From JABMNT01 sp048262655 (GTDB lineage: Bacteria; Pseudomonadota; Alphaproteobacteria; Rhodospirillales; Casp-alpha2): 64,000 nucleotides of DNA. Both the position numbers and the translations under genes were made by a program. Of this stretch, positions 54,701 through 62,593 are shown one piece after another; position 1 is the first letter of the stretch; each line of letters starts with the position of its first letter. The stretch lies in the NCBI GenBank assembly GCA_048262655.1, contig JBLXEY010000004.1, forward strand, positions 1-64,000. The letters are read 5' to 3'. A model generated the notes under the pieces. That model was not told where the DNA came from. It saw only the letters and a list, made by a program, of their open reading frames with translations, and did not search any database.

Positions 54701-56078
54701 TCGCCAAGCGATTACCGGGGAGTTTATCCCGGTTAAGTTTGAAGAGGCCGATGTCGGTGTCACTAATCTGACAAATAATACAGCTGAAATCATACCGACA
54801 ATGATTAGGTCTTCAGGACAAACGAAAGCGCTGATGACCGATGAGATGCAATCTGTTTTTGACGATTTGGCAGGACCATTTCGCAGCCGGAGTGATTTTT
54901 TAAAAACCTATGAAGTGTTTCGGCCGGGCCTAAAACCCAATCAAGTGGTGCTGCCATCTGGAGACGCTGTAATCGCTAAGACCGTTATTGTTCCCCGGGG
55001 AATTGAACTGACGATAATGCCTGGCGCGAATGTTCAATTGGGTGCCGGTGTTTCTATTATTTCCTATGGTAAGGTATTTGCCATAGGTCAGCCAAATAAT
55101 CCGATCGCTTTTCAACCCGCTGATGCCGAAGAACCCTGGGGTGTGTTCGCGTTGCTAAGAGCAGGATCTGGTGGAACCTTCAAAGATGTTTATATGCAAG
55201 GCGGCAGTGGGGGGCGTTTTAACGGGATTATTTTTTCTGGCATGTTGTCTGCCCATTATGCGGATCTGAGCGTCGAAAACGCATTATTTGAAAACGCCAA
55301 TCAAAAAGGCGGTGACGACGCGGTTAATGTAAAATACGGCAAGGCGACAATTAAAAATTCCATCTTTTACAAAAACGCTTTTGACGGGCTGGATCTAGAT
55401 TTTGTCGACGCGGACTCACGTATTGAAAACACGATTTTTTATGGAAACGGCAATGATGGCCTGGATATATCCGGTTCAGAAATATTTATCTCGAAGGTTC
55501 TTGTCGATCACTCTGGTGACAAAGGGATCAGTCTGGGTGAAAAAGCTCATGGCATGATTAGTGAATCGGTTTTCCGAAATTCTCATTTCGGTGTTGCCTC
55601 CAAAGATTCATCTCAAGCGATTATCTCCGACTCCTTGATTGAACAAAATCACATCGGGATTGCCGCTTATCGAAAAAAGGATACATTCCTTGGCGGCACG
55701 GTTCGATTGCAGAACAGTGTGGTGAAAAGTAACAAAATGGATTTGGGCGTTGATGAATATGTGCCGGTTAATGTTCATAGGGCGCATATCTTTGTTGAGA
55801 ATTCTTATTTCAAACCAAGCGGCCTAAAACTTAATGAGGTTATAAAAGAACCGAGCAAACAGGTCCGCAGCAAAAAGAAATTGCTGGTCGCCTATGCAAA
55901 CGGTGATCTGGACACATATGGCACTAAAATCATTCGTTTGACGGATGACTGCTGTATCACGGCCGGAGTTCCCCGGCAGAATGACGCATGGTCCGGGCAC
56001 CCAATTCGCGTCGACCTATCGTGGCTTCACAAAATAAAAAGCGGGTACGAAAAAATGCAAAGGGAGGCAGGTTATTAA
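51753..56078 (+). CDS. CotH-type kinase domain fused to a right-handed beta-helix
   Basis: A 1441-residue protein. An N-terminal membrane segment (about 10-30) is followed by two lectin-like jelly-roll segments (NILENGSFEDGLKFWRL near 45 and NFLRFEGNRALAARSTQLQL near 253). The CotH domain spans about 415-720, with IRIKTRGVGDFHRAARNKSY, GKPIGVSYRISRGKENF and the signature LLESNHQDYFHNALFYWD, then MMEYVPWDTGM, whose Asn and Asp residues match the metal and ATP site of CotH kinases. Residues about 1085-1345 form parallel beta-helix turns (AGSGGTFKDVYMQGGSGG, NTIFYGNGNDGLDISGSE). CotH kinases phosphorylate proteins in the cell envelope or spore coat. The VTC-domain gene follows 38 bp later. Confidence 0.82.
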   Translation: MLNVGNIKRPRRLGYVFLVAFMLCATFLSLTASNFIDVLRPYLLSSNILENGSFEDGLKFWRLDRKKVITPEWGARAAARFDYDPALFDAPFEFEYFPESIPIDVAANQLAKALLAFEIFNRNGKQLGKLTYVLSGEEDYWSYQNQLVSGIPFLVTRKRTEVGKWNKIRIESPLKDYNALAVKINSAPIKVEDVGGVGFRLEKWTSTGTDNIEVVFRNLPDTLHAAWLGESQDCLSKTRTVDCIKASRTQASIGKNFLRFEGNRALAARSTQLQLKEGAWYLLSADVRSEEGVIAPAISAETCDGQRITSRKTDLNGAQIGWVHTMAVFRATSDCLAIVLDRSWPQKSKLYYVNHYDNIRLKQIKASALMNEAVAVSLVGWSLNIEPNKDNLFPLSPLPLDVYADQDFVDQLARDIDDTGLHSLNLELDEAEFWHAATSNADGNPAPYYQHAFASGGYKTMFPAVLEADGKKQSIRIKTRGVGDFHRAARNKSYRINFSKNNRIDLLRPCTRGYVSEAFSASLARDLGLFTIKNDFVFLSINGKPIGVSYRISRGKENFERNKKPEGYLITLRDFADYIQVKNLENWRAMAKPSDKNFRVRYPHEDLVAQTLQFAINADAEKLEHLLDVNKLVLWDAHSRLLESNHQDYFHNALFYWDTVRGMMEYVPWDTGMADVIRPEDPTRHYGSSTRFLDHANPLADHFLKKINWFNYRNRILHAVVSQPGQIERLLATYDQIAEGAMRGIEKSTNFLCDHGTSTYYPVIPVSEIKQKINSNRRALEVRAERLNVYLSAKNTYKAQYKKSLVQNSDSGRRQQWARYDFNVVPEQNDYIASTEILGLEVNPLFLKRGGSIEINGRKAAITTYNNKHIIPINQLLASKAYMDYCSQHLWRMEYDLAKKNLAADPKGMALLTENLEPGAIKFGNPPFFTLKEAKWKKEPYRTQWIDLLRKAKVINAPSQFTFSAILPANVSFVPEDNLQVVLRQAITGEFIPVKFEEADVGVTNLTNNTAEIIPTMIRSSGQTKALMTDEMQSVFDDLAGPFRSRSDFLKTYEVFRPGLKPNQVVLPSGDAVIAKTVIVPRGIELTIMPGANVQLGAGVSIISYGKVFAIGQPNNPIAFQPADAEEPWGVFALLRAGSGGTFKDVYMQGGSGGRFNGIIFSGMLSAHYADLSVENALFENANQKGGDDAVNVKYGKATIKNSIFYKNAFDGLDLDFVDADSRIENTIFYGNGNDGLDISGSEIFISKVLVDHSGDKGISLGEKAHGMISESVFRNSHFGVASKDSSQAIISDSLIEQNHIGIAAYRKKDTFLGGTVRLQNSVVKSNKMDLGVDEYVPVNVHRAHIFVENSYFKPSGLKLNEVIKEPSKQVRSKKKLLVAYANGDLDTYGTKIIRLTDDCCITAGVPRQNDAWSGHPIRVDLSWLHKIKSGYEKMQREAGY

Positions 56079-56116
56079 CGGGCTCAATAGCTCGTGAAAG
56101 ATTTGCAAAAAAAACG

Positions 56117-56836
56117 ATGCTCATAAATGGACGGACGGAATACAAATATTACATTCCTTCATATCATCGAACAGAATTGGTAAATGATATTATCCACTAT
56201 TGTGATCTGGACCCTCATGGGAGCCAAAGCAATGGTGAGTATGCGATCTCATCCATATATTTCGATGATTGGAAATGGAGCGCTTATCACGAGAAAATTG
56301 AGGGCCAATCGAGCCGCAAAAAACTACGCCTGCGGGTCTATGAAGATGTAGATCAAGAATTCGTACATTTAGAAATCAAATCGAAGCTCGTTGATGCAAC
56401 GGGGAAGTGGCGGTTTGAAGTTCCCGCCAATTGGGTAGCGGACTTACTGTCCAATAAAGTGCCAGAGACTTTTCTGGACTATTCGGATGATCGGTCGTTT
56501 CGTGCCTCCCTGATGTCTATTCGATCAAATCTTGTCAAACCGACCGTGCAAATTGACTACACACGCCAGGCCTTTTATTCGCGCACGGACTCGCAGTTGC
56601 GGGTGACGCTGGATAGCAATATTTTGTGTCGCCGCAGTTGCCAGGATGATGGAGCCGCGCCCTGGTTACCAACCATCCCAAGCCACTTAAGTGTTTTGGA
56701 AATTAAGACGCCGGGGTATTTCCCCGACTACCTTTGTCAAATGGTCGCAAAGTTCGGTTTAACCCGACGGGCAATTAGTAAATATGCACTTTCTGTACAA
56801 AGTATGGGATGCAATGATGCGTTCACGCACGTGTAA
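56117..56836 (+). CDS. VTC-domain protein (polyphosphate-polymerase fold)
   Basis: A 239-residue protein with the triphosphate-tunnel fold of the yeast VTC4 catalytic domain. It retains the tunnel residues: R6-x-E8-x-K10 (INGRTEYKYYIP), the basic strand RKKLRLRVYE (Arg71, Arg73), HLEIKSK (Glu86, Lys88), LEIKTPGYFPDYL and AISKYALSVQSM near the end. VTC domains make polyphosphate from ATP; bacterial homologues often sit beside CotH and DUF4956 genes. No membrane helix is present, so it is cytosolic. The start at 56117 gives the family's normal N-terminus; the frame is open back to 55988 inside the cotH-like gene, and no clear ribosome site decides. Confidence 0.8.
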   Translation: MLINGRTEYKYYIPSYHRTELVNDIIHYCDLDPHGSQSNGEYAISSIYFDDWKWSAYHEKIEGQSSRKKLRLRVYEDVDQEFVHLEIKSKLVDATGKWRFEVPANWVADLLSNKVPETFLDYSDDRSFRASLMSIRSNLVKPTVQIDYTRQAFYSRTDSQLRVTLDSNILCRRSCQDDGAAPWLPTIPSHLSVLEIKTPGYFPDYLCQMVAKFGLTRRAISKYALSVQSMGCNDAFTHV

Positions 56837-56851
56837 TTAGGAAACAGACTT

Positions 56852-57547
56852 ATGGATTCAATCTTACAAACTCTCGAAATCGCAAATGCCTCTGGACAGG
56901 TTTCTATTGAAAAGGCGGTTTTGACGTTCCTTTTGGCGTCGTGCATCGGCATGTTTATCAGTTACATATATCGATTTAATGCGGTGGCTTTCAGTGTTGA
57001 ACGCCAGTTCACCTTCACATTGACGACCATTTGCGTAATTGTTGCCGTCGTGATGTCGGTGATTGGCTCCAACCTTGTTTTGTCACTCGGTCTTATTGGC
57101 GCGCTGTCCATTATTCGGTTTCGCTCCGTCATCAAAAATACTGTCGATATGAGTTATTTGTTCTGGGCCATTGCCGAGGGATTGTCGGTCGGTGCCGGTG
57201 CTTACACTGTAACGTTCGTGAGCACCATTGGCCTTGCAGGATTGATGATCCTTTTGCGATATATGCAGCGCTTCCCCGAAGCGAGCGCAGACTATATTCT
57301 AACGATCCAGACGGATGGCAATCAGAAAGAAACGTTTGAAGAAGCAGTGATGTCGAAGTTGCCAACGAACGTGGAACTCACGCTTAAAAGCGCGCATATG
57401 GATAAGATGTCGAATAACTACGAAAACACTTTCGAAGTTCGGTCTAAAAACAAGGAGAACTTCGCCAGTTTGATTGAGGCGCTCGAAAAGAATGCAAAGG
57501 TAAAAAAGGTGATCGTATTACACCCAGAAACCAATCTGTACATTTAG
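56852..57547 (+). CDS. DUF4956 membrane protein
   Basis: A 231-residue protein with about four or five membrane spans to residue 135. It has the family hallmark LGLIGALSIIRFRSVIKNTV, then DMSYLFWAIAEGLSVGAGAY, and a C-terminal cytoplasmic alpha/beta domain of ACT-like form (DYILTIQTDGNQKETFEEAV). The pattern recalls MgtC/SapB proteins. DUF4956 proteins frequently neighbour VTC-domain and CotH-kinase genes; the function is unknown, but passage or sensing of the phosphate polymer is a fair guess. It starts 15 bp after the VTC gene behind an AGGAAA ribosome site and is the last gene of the operon. Confidence 0.85.
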   Translation: MDSILQTLEIANASGQVSIEKAVLTFLLASCIGMFISYIYRFNAVAFSVERQFTFTLTTICVIVAVVMSVIGSNLVLSLGLIGALSIIRFRSVIKNTVDMSYLFWAIAEGLSVGAGAYTVTFVSTIGLAGLMILLRYMQRFPEASADYILTIQTDGNQKETFEEAVMSKLPTNVELTLKSAHMDKMSNNYENTFEVRSKNKENFASLIEALEKNAKVKKVIVLHPETNLYI

Positions 57548-57630
57548 AACTGAAATTAATTGGGTGTTGTTAACCTGTGCAGTATGCGTCGCCATCAAGG
57601 ATGATCACGCCTGACGCATCTTTCGGCTGA

Positions 57631-58495
57631 TCAGTAAGATTGTTCGTTTAGTTCATGTAGAGAATCGGAAAACTGCTTTGATAGTTTCAGTAAATTTTTG
57701 ACGGTCTCCAAATTTTCGTAAGCCGTGTATACATAGAAACTTGTTTGAAAATGATTGATGAGTGTATAGCCAGTTACGCCCCAACCTTTTGTTTTATGCC
57801 GTCCTTTAACGTGGAGAGTATCATTCCTTGATAAACAGAATCGGTTAGGCCGATAATTCTCGAATTCGTGACGTCGTCAATCGCGATAAGATCTTTATTT
57901 GAAAAAACGTATGATTCGTGTCTTTGATCGCCTGGTCCACTAGGGGTTTTAACCCTTCGATAATTAATTTGGTACCTTCCGGTTCAAGCGTTTTTAACGC
58001 CAGCTTTAGTTAAGATTCTTTGGCTACAAAAGTGACAGGCAGTTCTTTCCCATCGGACAATTGAACAACGAGCAGAATCCATTTTTCACAAGTCGGCAGA
58101 GCTCCTGCACGAGCCTAATTCAAGGGATCACAATCGACAAGAAAGCCAAGTAATTTGTTACCAACGGAACGTTGAAGCATTGTGGCATGTTCGAATGCCC
58201 TATCTTCATTTGGAAATTGGAAGGGATCTAGCAGACAATATGTATCTAGAACTGGAAACTGAATTGAAGAGCCCCAAATTCAGCACGAGACGTTTTCTCC
58301 ACAACACCTGAAACTACTGGGCCGGGCAATGAAAAACCTATAAAATGATTATTGGTATTAATAAGTGCTTCATGAGAAAAGTCCTGTCGTCTTAATTTAA
58401 AAGTGTCTCGTATATTCGGTGTACTGTGCCAACTTTCTGCCTTTGCAGCTCTAGCTTCATTCTTTGACCTAATGGTTTTTGACCCTGTTCAAACT
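57631..58495 (-). pseudogene. Decayed gene of unknown family
   Basis: On the minus strand, coding-like peptides can be joined across frames. In order: MKLELQRQKVGTVHRIYETL; then FSHEALINTNNHFIGFSLPG; then EDRAFEHATMLQRSVGNKLL; then LVVQLSDGKELPVTFVAKES; then LEPEGTKLIIEGLKPLVDQA; then NSRIIGLTDSVYQGMILSTL; then GWGVTGYTLINHFQTSFYVY, ending NEQSY and TGA at 57633-57631. They are broken by at least three in-frame stops and three shifts, one at a run of six T. I do not recognise the family. The multiple lesions mean real decay rather than a sequencing slip. Confidence 0.6.
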
Positions 58496-58661
58496 TGGGC
58501 GAAATGATATGGCAGCCCAGGGCGGGCATTAATAAAAAATTCAGGGTTAGTCGCGCCACAAGTGCTAATTCATTCCAAGTGAGCGGACTGTTCCTTATAA
58601 ATTAAACCAAAGCAACAACACGGCCCATTTTTTGTGTTCGCGTATGTCAGGATACTCAAGG

Positions 58662-58705
58662 CACGTTATACAAATGACCATTAAGATAAACATTTGTAAT
58701 ACGTG
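58662..58705. promoter_or_regulatory. 15-bp inverted repeat ahead of the sugar importer operon
   Basis: CACGTTATACAAATG (58662-58676) and CATTTGTAATACGTG (58691-58705) form an inverted repeat with 13 of 15 matches and a 14-bp spacer. The right arm overlaps a possible -35 TTGTAA (58694-58699), with TATCGT (58716-58721) as the -10. A third copy lies at 58819-58833. This fits an operator for the importer, for a regulator not encoded in the window. Confidence 0.5.
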
Positions 58706-58818
58706 AAATTTTATGTATCGTAACTTATGGGTGAAATACCCTAGGGAGTGTTTCGAAACTTAAGCAGATTTCAACCTACGGTGCAGGGCATCTGTTGGTA
58801 GCTTGGGCGTCGGAAAAG

Positions 58819-58833
58819 CACGTTACACAAATG
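58819..58833 (+). promoter_or_regulatory. Third copy of the 15-bp motif, next to the ribosome site
   Basis: CACGTTACACAAATG matches the left arm of the upstream inverted repeat in 14 of 15 positions and runs straight into the GGGAG ribosome site of the binding-protein gene. Two upstream sites and one downstream would allow looping or translational overlap. Confidence 0.45.
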
Positions 58834-58843
58834 GGAGAATAAG

Positions 58844-60337
58844 ATGTCACAAACGACAAAACAGATACGGCGTTCACTCGTCGCTGCGGCGACCGGCGTC
58901 GCCAGCTTGCTGGCCCTCGGGTCGGCCGCACAAGCGCAATATAAAGATGTTACGATCAACATTCTAACCCGGCCCGGGCCGGTTATCGCACAGCGCATGG
59001 TTGAGCGCGGCGAGGAATTTACAAAGATGACCGGCGCCAAGATCAAGGTTGCTGAAGTCCCTTTTGCTGAATTGTTCCAGAAACTTTTGACAGACTGGTC
59101 TACCGGAACAAACTCCATCGATGTTGGCGTGTTCGCCTCCGGTTGGGGGGTTGAAATGGTCGATGGCGGTCTTCTGGAAAATCTCGATCCTTACATCGCA
59201 AAAGACACTAAAATTGACCTTCAGGATATCGCACCTTATTTCCGCGAATATAATCAAAAGATCGCCGGAAAAACACATCTTGTGACCATCGATGGTGATT
59301 TCCAGATGCTGTATTATCGCCGCGATATTCTCAAGAAGATGGGCCTGAAGGCACCGCGCAATTGGGATGAGTATATGGCCGTTGCCAAGGCAACACACGG
59401 CCAGGACCTCAATGGTGACGGAACTCCGGATTATGGCTCGTGTATCTTCAAGAAACGGAACGCACAATCGTACTTTGCGATCATGTCCGTGGCCGCCGCC
59501 TTTGTTCAAACCAAAGGAACGGGCGAAGGCATTTTCTTCGATCCAGATACCATGAAGCCGAAGATCAACAATGAAGCGTGGATCAAGGCTTTCAACACCT
59601 ATAAAGCCACCGGACAATACGGGCCTGCGGATGAGTTGAACCAGGATATTGGTGATACCCGTGCTCTGGTAACCAGCGGTCGCTGTGCTTTGGCCATTGA
59701 TTGGGGTGATATTGGCCCTCTATCCATCGATAAGGGTGGCGAAGCCATTAAGGATAAAATGGGCGCAATCATTATGCCGGGCACCAGTGAAGTTCTGGAT
59801 ACAGCAACCGGTAAGCTTGTTAAGTGTGATGCAAACACGTGCCCGAATGCGATCGATGGCATTAATTTTGCCCCATTTGCCGCGTTTGGCGGATGGTCAG
59901 GTGCCATTAACGCCAAGTCCGACGCGAAAACAAAACAGGCGGCTTATGATTTCTTGTCGTACATGAACCAGGCCGCTCAATCCAATGTTGATGTGACAAT
60001 GGGATGGACCGGTTACAATCCTTATCGTAACTCTCAACTGAACGACACCGCGTTGTGGGTTAAAGCTGGCTTTACCCAAGAGTTTGCCGAGAACTATCTG
60101 GGCGCAATCAAAGCCAGTCTGAACAGCCCGAATATGGCTTCTGATATCCGTATTCCTGGTGCTCAGCAGTACACGGGCGTTGTGTTGGATCGTGAACTGG
60201 CGCGTTTCCTGGCTGATGAAATCACAGCTGAAGAGGCCGTCAAAAACATCGAAGAAGGATGGGAAGAGATTACCGAAGATTTCGGTCGCGAGCGTCAAGC
60301 GACTCTTTACAAACTGTCTTTGGGCATCACGAACTAA
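58844..60337 (+). CDS. Sugar ABC importer, extracellular solute-binding protein family 1
   Basis: A 497-residue periplasmic binding protein with a signal peptide (KQIRRSLVAAATGVASLLAL, cleavage after AQA) and the two-lobed family 1 fold: INILTRPGPVIAQRM, GVFASGWGVEMVDGGLLENL, LVTIDGDFQMLYYRRDILKK and AFGGWSGAINAKSDAKTKQA. It is longer than maltose-binding protein (about 370 in mature form). The GGGAG ribosome site lies 8 bp before the ATG. It is the first gene of an operon with two permeases and an ATPase. The sugar is unknown; the aldo/keto reductase behind the operon suggests an aldose or deoxy sugar. Confidence 0.88.
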   Translation: MSQTTKQIRRSLVAAATGVASLLALGSAAQAQYKDVTINILTRPGPVIAQRMVERGEEFTKMTGAKIKVAEVPFAELFQKLLTDWSTGTNSIDVGVFASGWGVEMVDGGLLENLDPYIAKDTKIDLQDIAPYFREYNQKIAGKTHLVTIDGDFQMLYYRRDILKKMGLKAPRNWDEYMAVAKATHGQDLNGDGTPDYGSCIFKKRNAQSYFAIMSVAAAFVQTKGTGEGIFFDPDTMKPKINNEAWIKAFNTYKATGQYGPADELNQDIGDTRALVTSGRCALAIDWGDIGPLSIDKGGEAIKDKMGAIIMPGTSEVLDTATGKLVKCDANTCPNAIDGINFAPFAAFGGWSGAINAKSDAKTKQAAYDFLSYMNQAAQSNVDVTMGWTGYNPYRNSQLNDTALWVKAGFTQEFAENYLGAIKASLNSPNMASDIRIPGAQQYTGVVLDRELARFLADEITAEEAVKNIEEGWEEITEDFGRERQATLYKLSLGITN

Positions 60338-60347
60338 CGCTTAGCTT

Positions 60348-61523
60348 ATGAACCCACATCCCAGTGGGGATAACGTTACCCGGTCGGAGCCAGATGCTCC
60401 GACCGGTCACGCGCCCCTAAGAACACCGACACCCTCTATCAGTGAATGGATCGATCGGCACGCCGGCACGTTTTTCATTACCCCCGCCGTCGTGATGATC
60501 CTGATCTTTTCGATCTTCCCTCTGGTTGCCTCGCTCATTATCGCAGTTTCTCGCATTCGTTTGCGAGGGGGTGGTTATCAGGTTCGTTACGTGGGGACGA
60601 AAAACTTTGAAAAACAGTTCTTTGGTTCAGAACAGTTCCACTTTCTAGGTACCTTTAAAGATATCAGCTTGCTCGGATGGGCGGTGATGATCCTCACAGC
60701 TCTCGCCTTGATCTGGTGGCTCTTTAAATACGTAAGGCGGCAATTCTGGTGGCTCGGTTTCATCGGCCGCCTGATTACCGCAGGAACGTTATTTGGCATT
60801 GTTTGCATGTTCTCAATGACCCTGTTGAGCGGTCATAACTTTGGAACCCTTGGCGTTACGCTTTTCTATGTTTTTGTTGGTTGTGGCATTCAGTTCGTGA
60901 TTGGCCTGGGCTTGGCGCTTTTGTGCTCTCAACAAATTCGCGGACGTAATTTCTTTCGCGTCGTTTTCTTTATCCCTTTGATGGTCACCCCCATCGGTAT
61001 CGGGTATGCCTTCCGCATGATTGCAGATACCACCAAAGGGCCTTTCTCGATCCTGTGGCAATGGGTCGGTCTAGGTGATTTTGCCTGGGCATCGGATCCT
61101 TGGGCCGCACGTATCTTTATTGTGATTGGCGACAGCTGGCAATGGATCCCATTTATCTTCGTTATTCTATTGGCGGCCTGCGAAAATATCCCGCGTGACT
61201 TTGTTGAAGCAGCAGAAGTCGATGGTGCCAGCCGGAAACAGATCTTTTTTGAAATCACCTGGCCGCAGATTTTACCGGTGGCGGTGTCCGTGCTTCTGAT
61301 CCGAATGATTGAAGCGTTCAAGATCGTTGACCTGCCGAACATCATGACATCTGGCGGGCCGGGCATTGCAACTGAATCCATGAGCCTGCATTCGTTATTC
61401 GCCTGGCGATCTCTCGATCTCGGCCAATCGGGCGCAATCTCATACTTGCTGCTGTTTGTCACGGTGGTCGTGTGCGTGTCATTCTTTAATATCGTTGTTT
61501 TGCAACGCGTGAGGCAATCATGA
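60348..61523 (+). CDS. Sugar ABC importer permease, MalF-like
   Basis: A 391-residue permease with about eight spans, longer than usual because of an extra pair of helices around 100-165. It carries the EAA loop FVEAAEVDGASRKQIFFEIT (about 285) that contacts the ATPase, and NIMTSGGPGIATESMSLHSL typical of MalF/UgpA-type proteins. It starts 10 bp after the binding-protein gene and overlaps the second permease by ATGA. Confidence 0.88.
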   Translation: MNPHPSGDNVTRSEPDAPTGHAPLRTPTPSISEWIDRHAGTFFITPAVVMILIFSIFPLVASLIIAVSRIRLRGGGYQVRYVGTKNFEKQFFGSEQFHFLGTFKDISLLGWAVMILTALALIWWLFKYVRRQFWWLGFIGRLITAGTLFGIVCMFSMTLLSGHNFGTLGVTLFYVFVGCGIQFVIGLGLALLCSQQIRGRNFFRVVFFIPLMVTPIGIGYAFRMIADTTKGPFSILWQWVGLGDFAWASDPWAARIFIVIGDSWQWIPFIFVILLAACENIPRDFVEAAEVDGASRKQIFFEITWPQILPVAVSVLLIRMIEAFKIVDLPNIMTSGGPGIATESMSLHSLFAWRSLDLGQSGAISYLLLFVTVVVCVSFFNIVVLQRVRQS

Positions 61524-62593
61524 CAAATTCATCGCTCTTACCCCCGGATCAGCAAAGTCTGTATACGCGTCTGTTTGAACCGCAAGTGATTGGTAAAATG
61601 CCGACAGGCACAAAGGTGCTTGTTTATTCGGCCCTGATTTTTTGGACGTTATTCGTTTTGTTTCCCATCTATTGGGTATTGATTACATCCTTTAAGGAAA
61701 TTGCCGATGTAAACGGCGGCCCTGTCTTTATTCCCTGGGTGGACTTTTCGCCCAGCTTACATGCCTGGAAAGAGCTCTTTGTTTTTGATTATGAAGACAC
61801 CTTACAGGCCTACTTCAACTCCATCGTTATCGCACTGGCATCGACCCTGTTGTGCACGGCCATCGGCTCAATGGCGGCGTACGCTCTGGCCCGTATCGAA
61901 TACAAACCGAAATTTGGCACAATCGTCACATTCGTTGTTGTCATGATCATTGCTTGTGTTGCCGTCGGAAAATATGGCGTCGACTGGAAAATATCCGTTG
62001 CTGTCGCGCTATGTGTTTTCGCCCTACTGGCACGCGCCTTGTCGCCTAAATTTAATAAATCCATTAGCAACGGGGACATTCTGTTTTGGATGATCTCTCA
62101 GCGCATTTTGCCGCCGGTCGTTGTTGTTGTTCCGATATATATGATGTTCCAGCAACTCCATCTCCTTGATACGCATATAGCGCTGATCCTGACCTATACG
62201 GTTGTTAATCTGCCAATTGTTGTTTGGTTGATGTATGACTTCTTTGTCTCGATCCCTAAAGATCTTGAAGAAAGCGCGCAACTGGATGGTGCGACCCGGT
62301 TTACAACATTTTGGGAAATCGTTCTCCCCATGGCGAAACCGGGCCTGGCGGCAACCACTTTGCTGGTGATGATCCTCGCCTGGAACGAATATCTGTTGGC
62401 GTTGTTTATCTCAACATCCAAGGCGCAGACCATGCCCATTCTGGTTGCAGCGATGAACGCGGGCGAGCGGGGCATTCTATGGTGGAGCATGTCGGTTGTT
62501 ATTATCGTAATGATTATTCCCGTTGTCGCGATGGCGATTGTGCTGCAACGGTTTATTTCAAAAGGTGTGTTGTTGGGGGCTGTTAAAGGGTGA
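61520..62593 (+). CDS. Sugar ABC importer permease, MalG-like
   Basis: A 357-residue permease with the MalG pattern: FPIYWVLITSFKEIADVNGG near the first span, YFNSIVIALASTLLCTAIGS, the EAA loop LEESAQLDGATRFTTFWEIV (about 250) and GLAATTLLVMILAWNEYLLA. It is longer than typical MalG proteins (about 280-300) owing to an extra hydrophobic insertion around 140-180. Its start and stop overlap the flanking genes by 4 bp, so the three genes are co-translated. Confidence 0.88.
   Translation: MTNSSLLPPDQQSLYTRLFEPQVIGKMPTGTKVLVYSALIFWTLFVLFPIYWVLITSFKEIADVNGGPVFIPWVDFSPSLHAWKELFVFDYEDTLQAYFNSIVIALASTLLCTAIGSMAAYALARIEYKPKFGTIVTFVVVMIIACVAVGKYGVDWKISVAVALCVFALLARALSPKFNKSISNGDILFWMISQRILPPVVVVVPIYMMFQQLHLLDTHIALILTYTVVNLPIVVWLMYDFFVSIPKDLEESAQLDGATRFTTFWEIVLPMAKPGLAATTLLVMILAWNEYLLALFISTSKAQTMPILVAAMNAGERGILWWSMSVVIIVMIIPVVAMAIVLQRFISKGVLLGAVKG

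Noticed and set aside
58706..58818. A MITE bounded by copies 2 and 3 of the 15-bp motif
   Set aside because: The two arms differ in their centre, no target duplication is visible and the third copy in direct orientation fits operator sites better.
58964..59617. 217-codon minus-strand open frame opposite the sugar-binding protein gene
   Set aside because: Fully antisense to a clear solute-binding protein with signal peptide; no homology or ribosome site seen.
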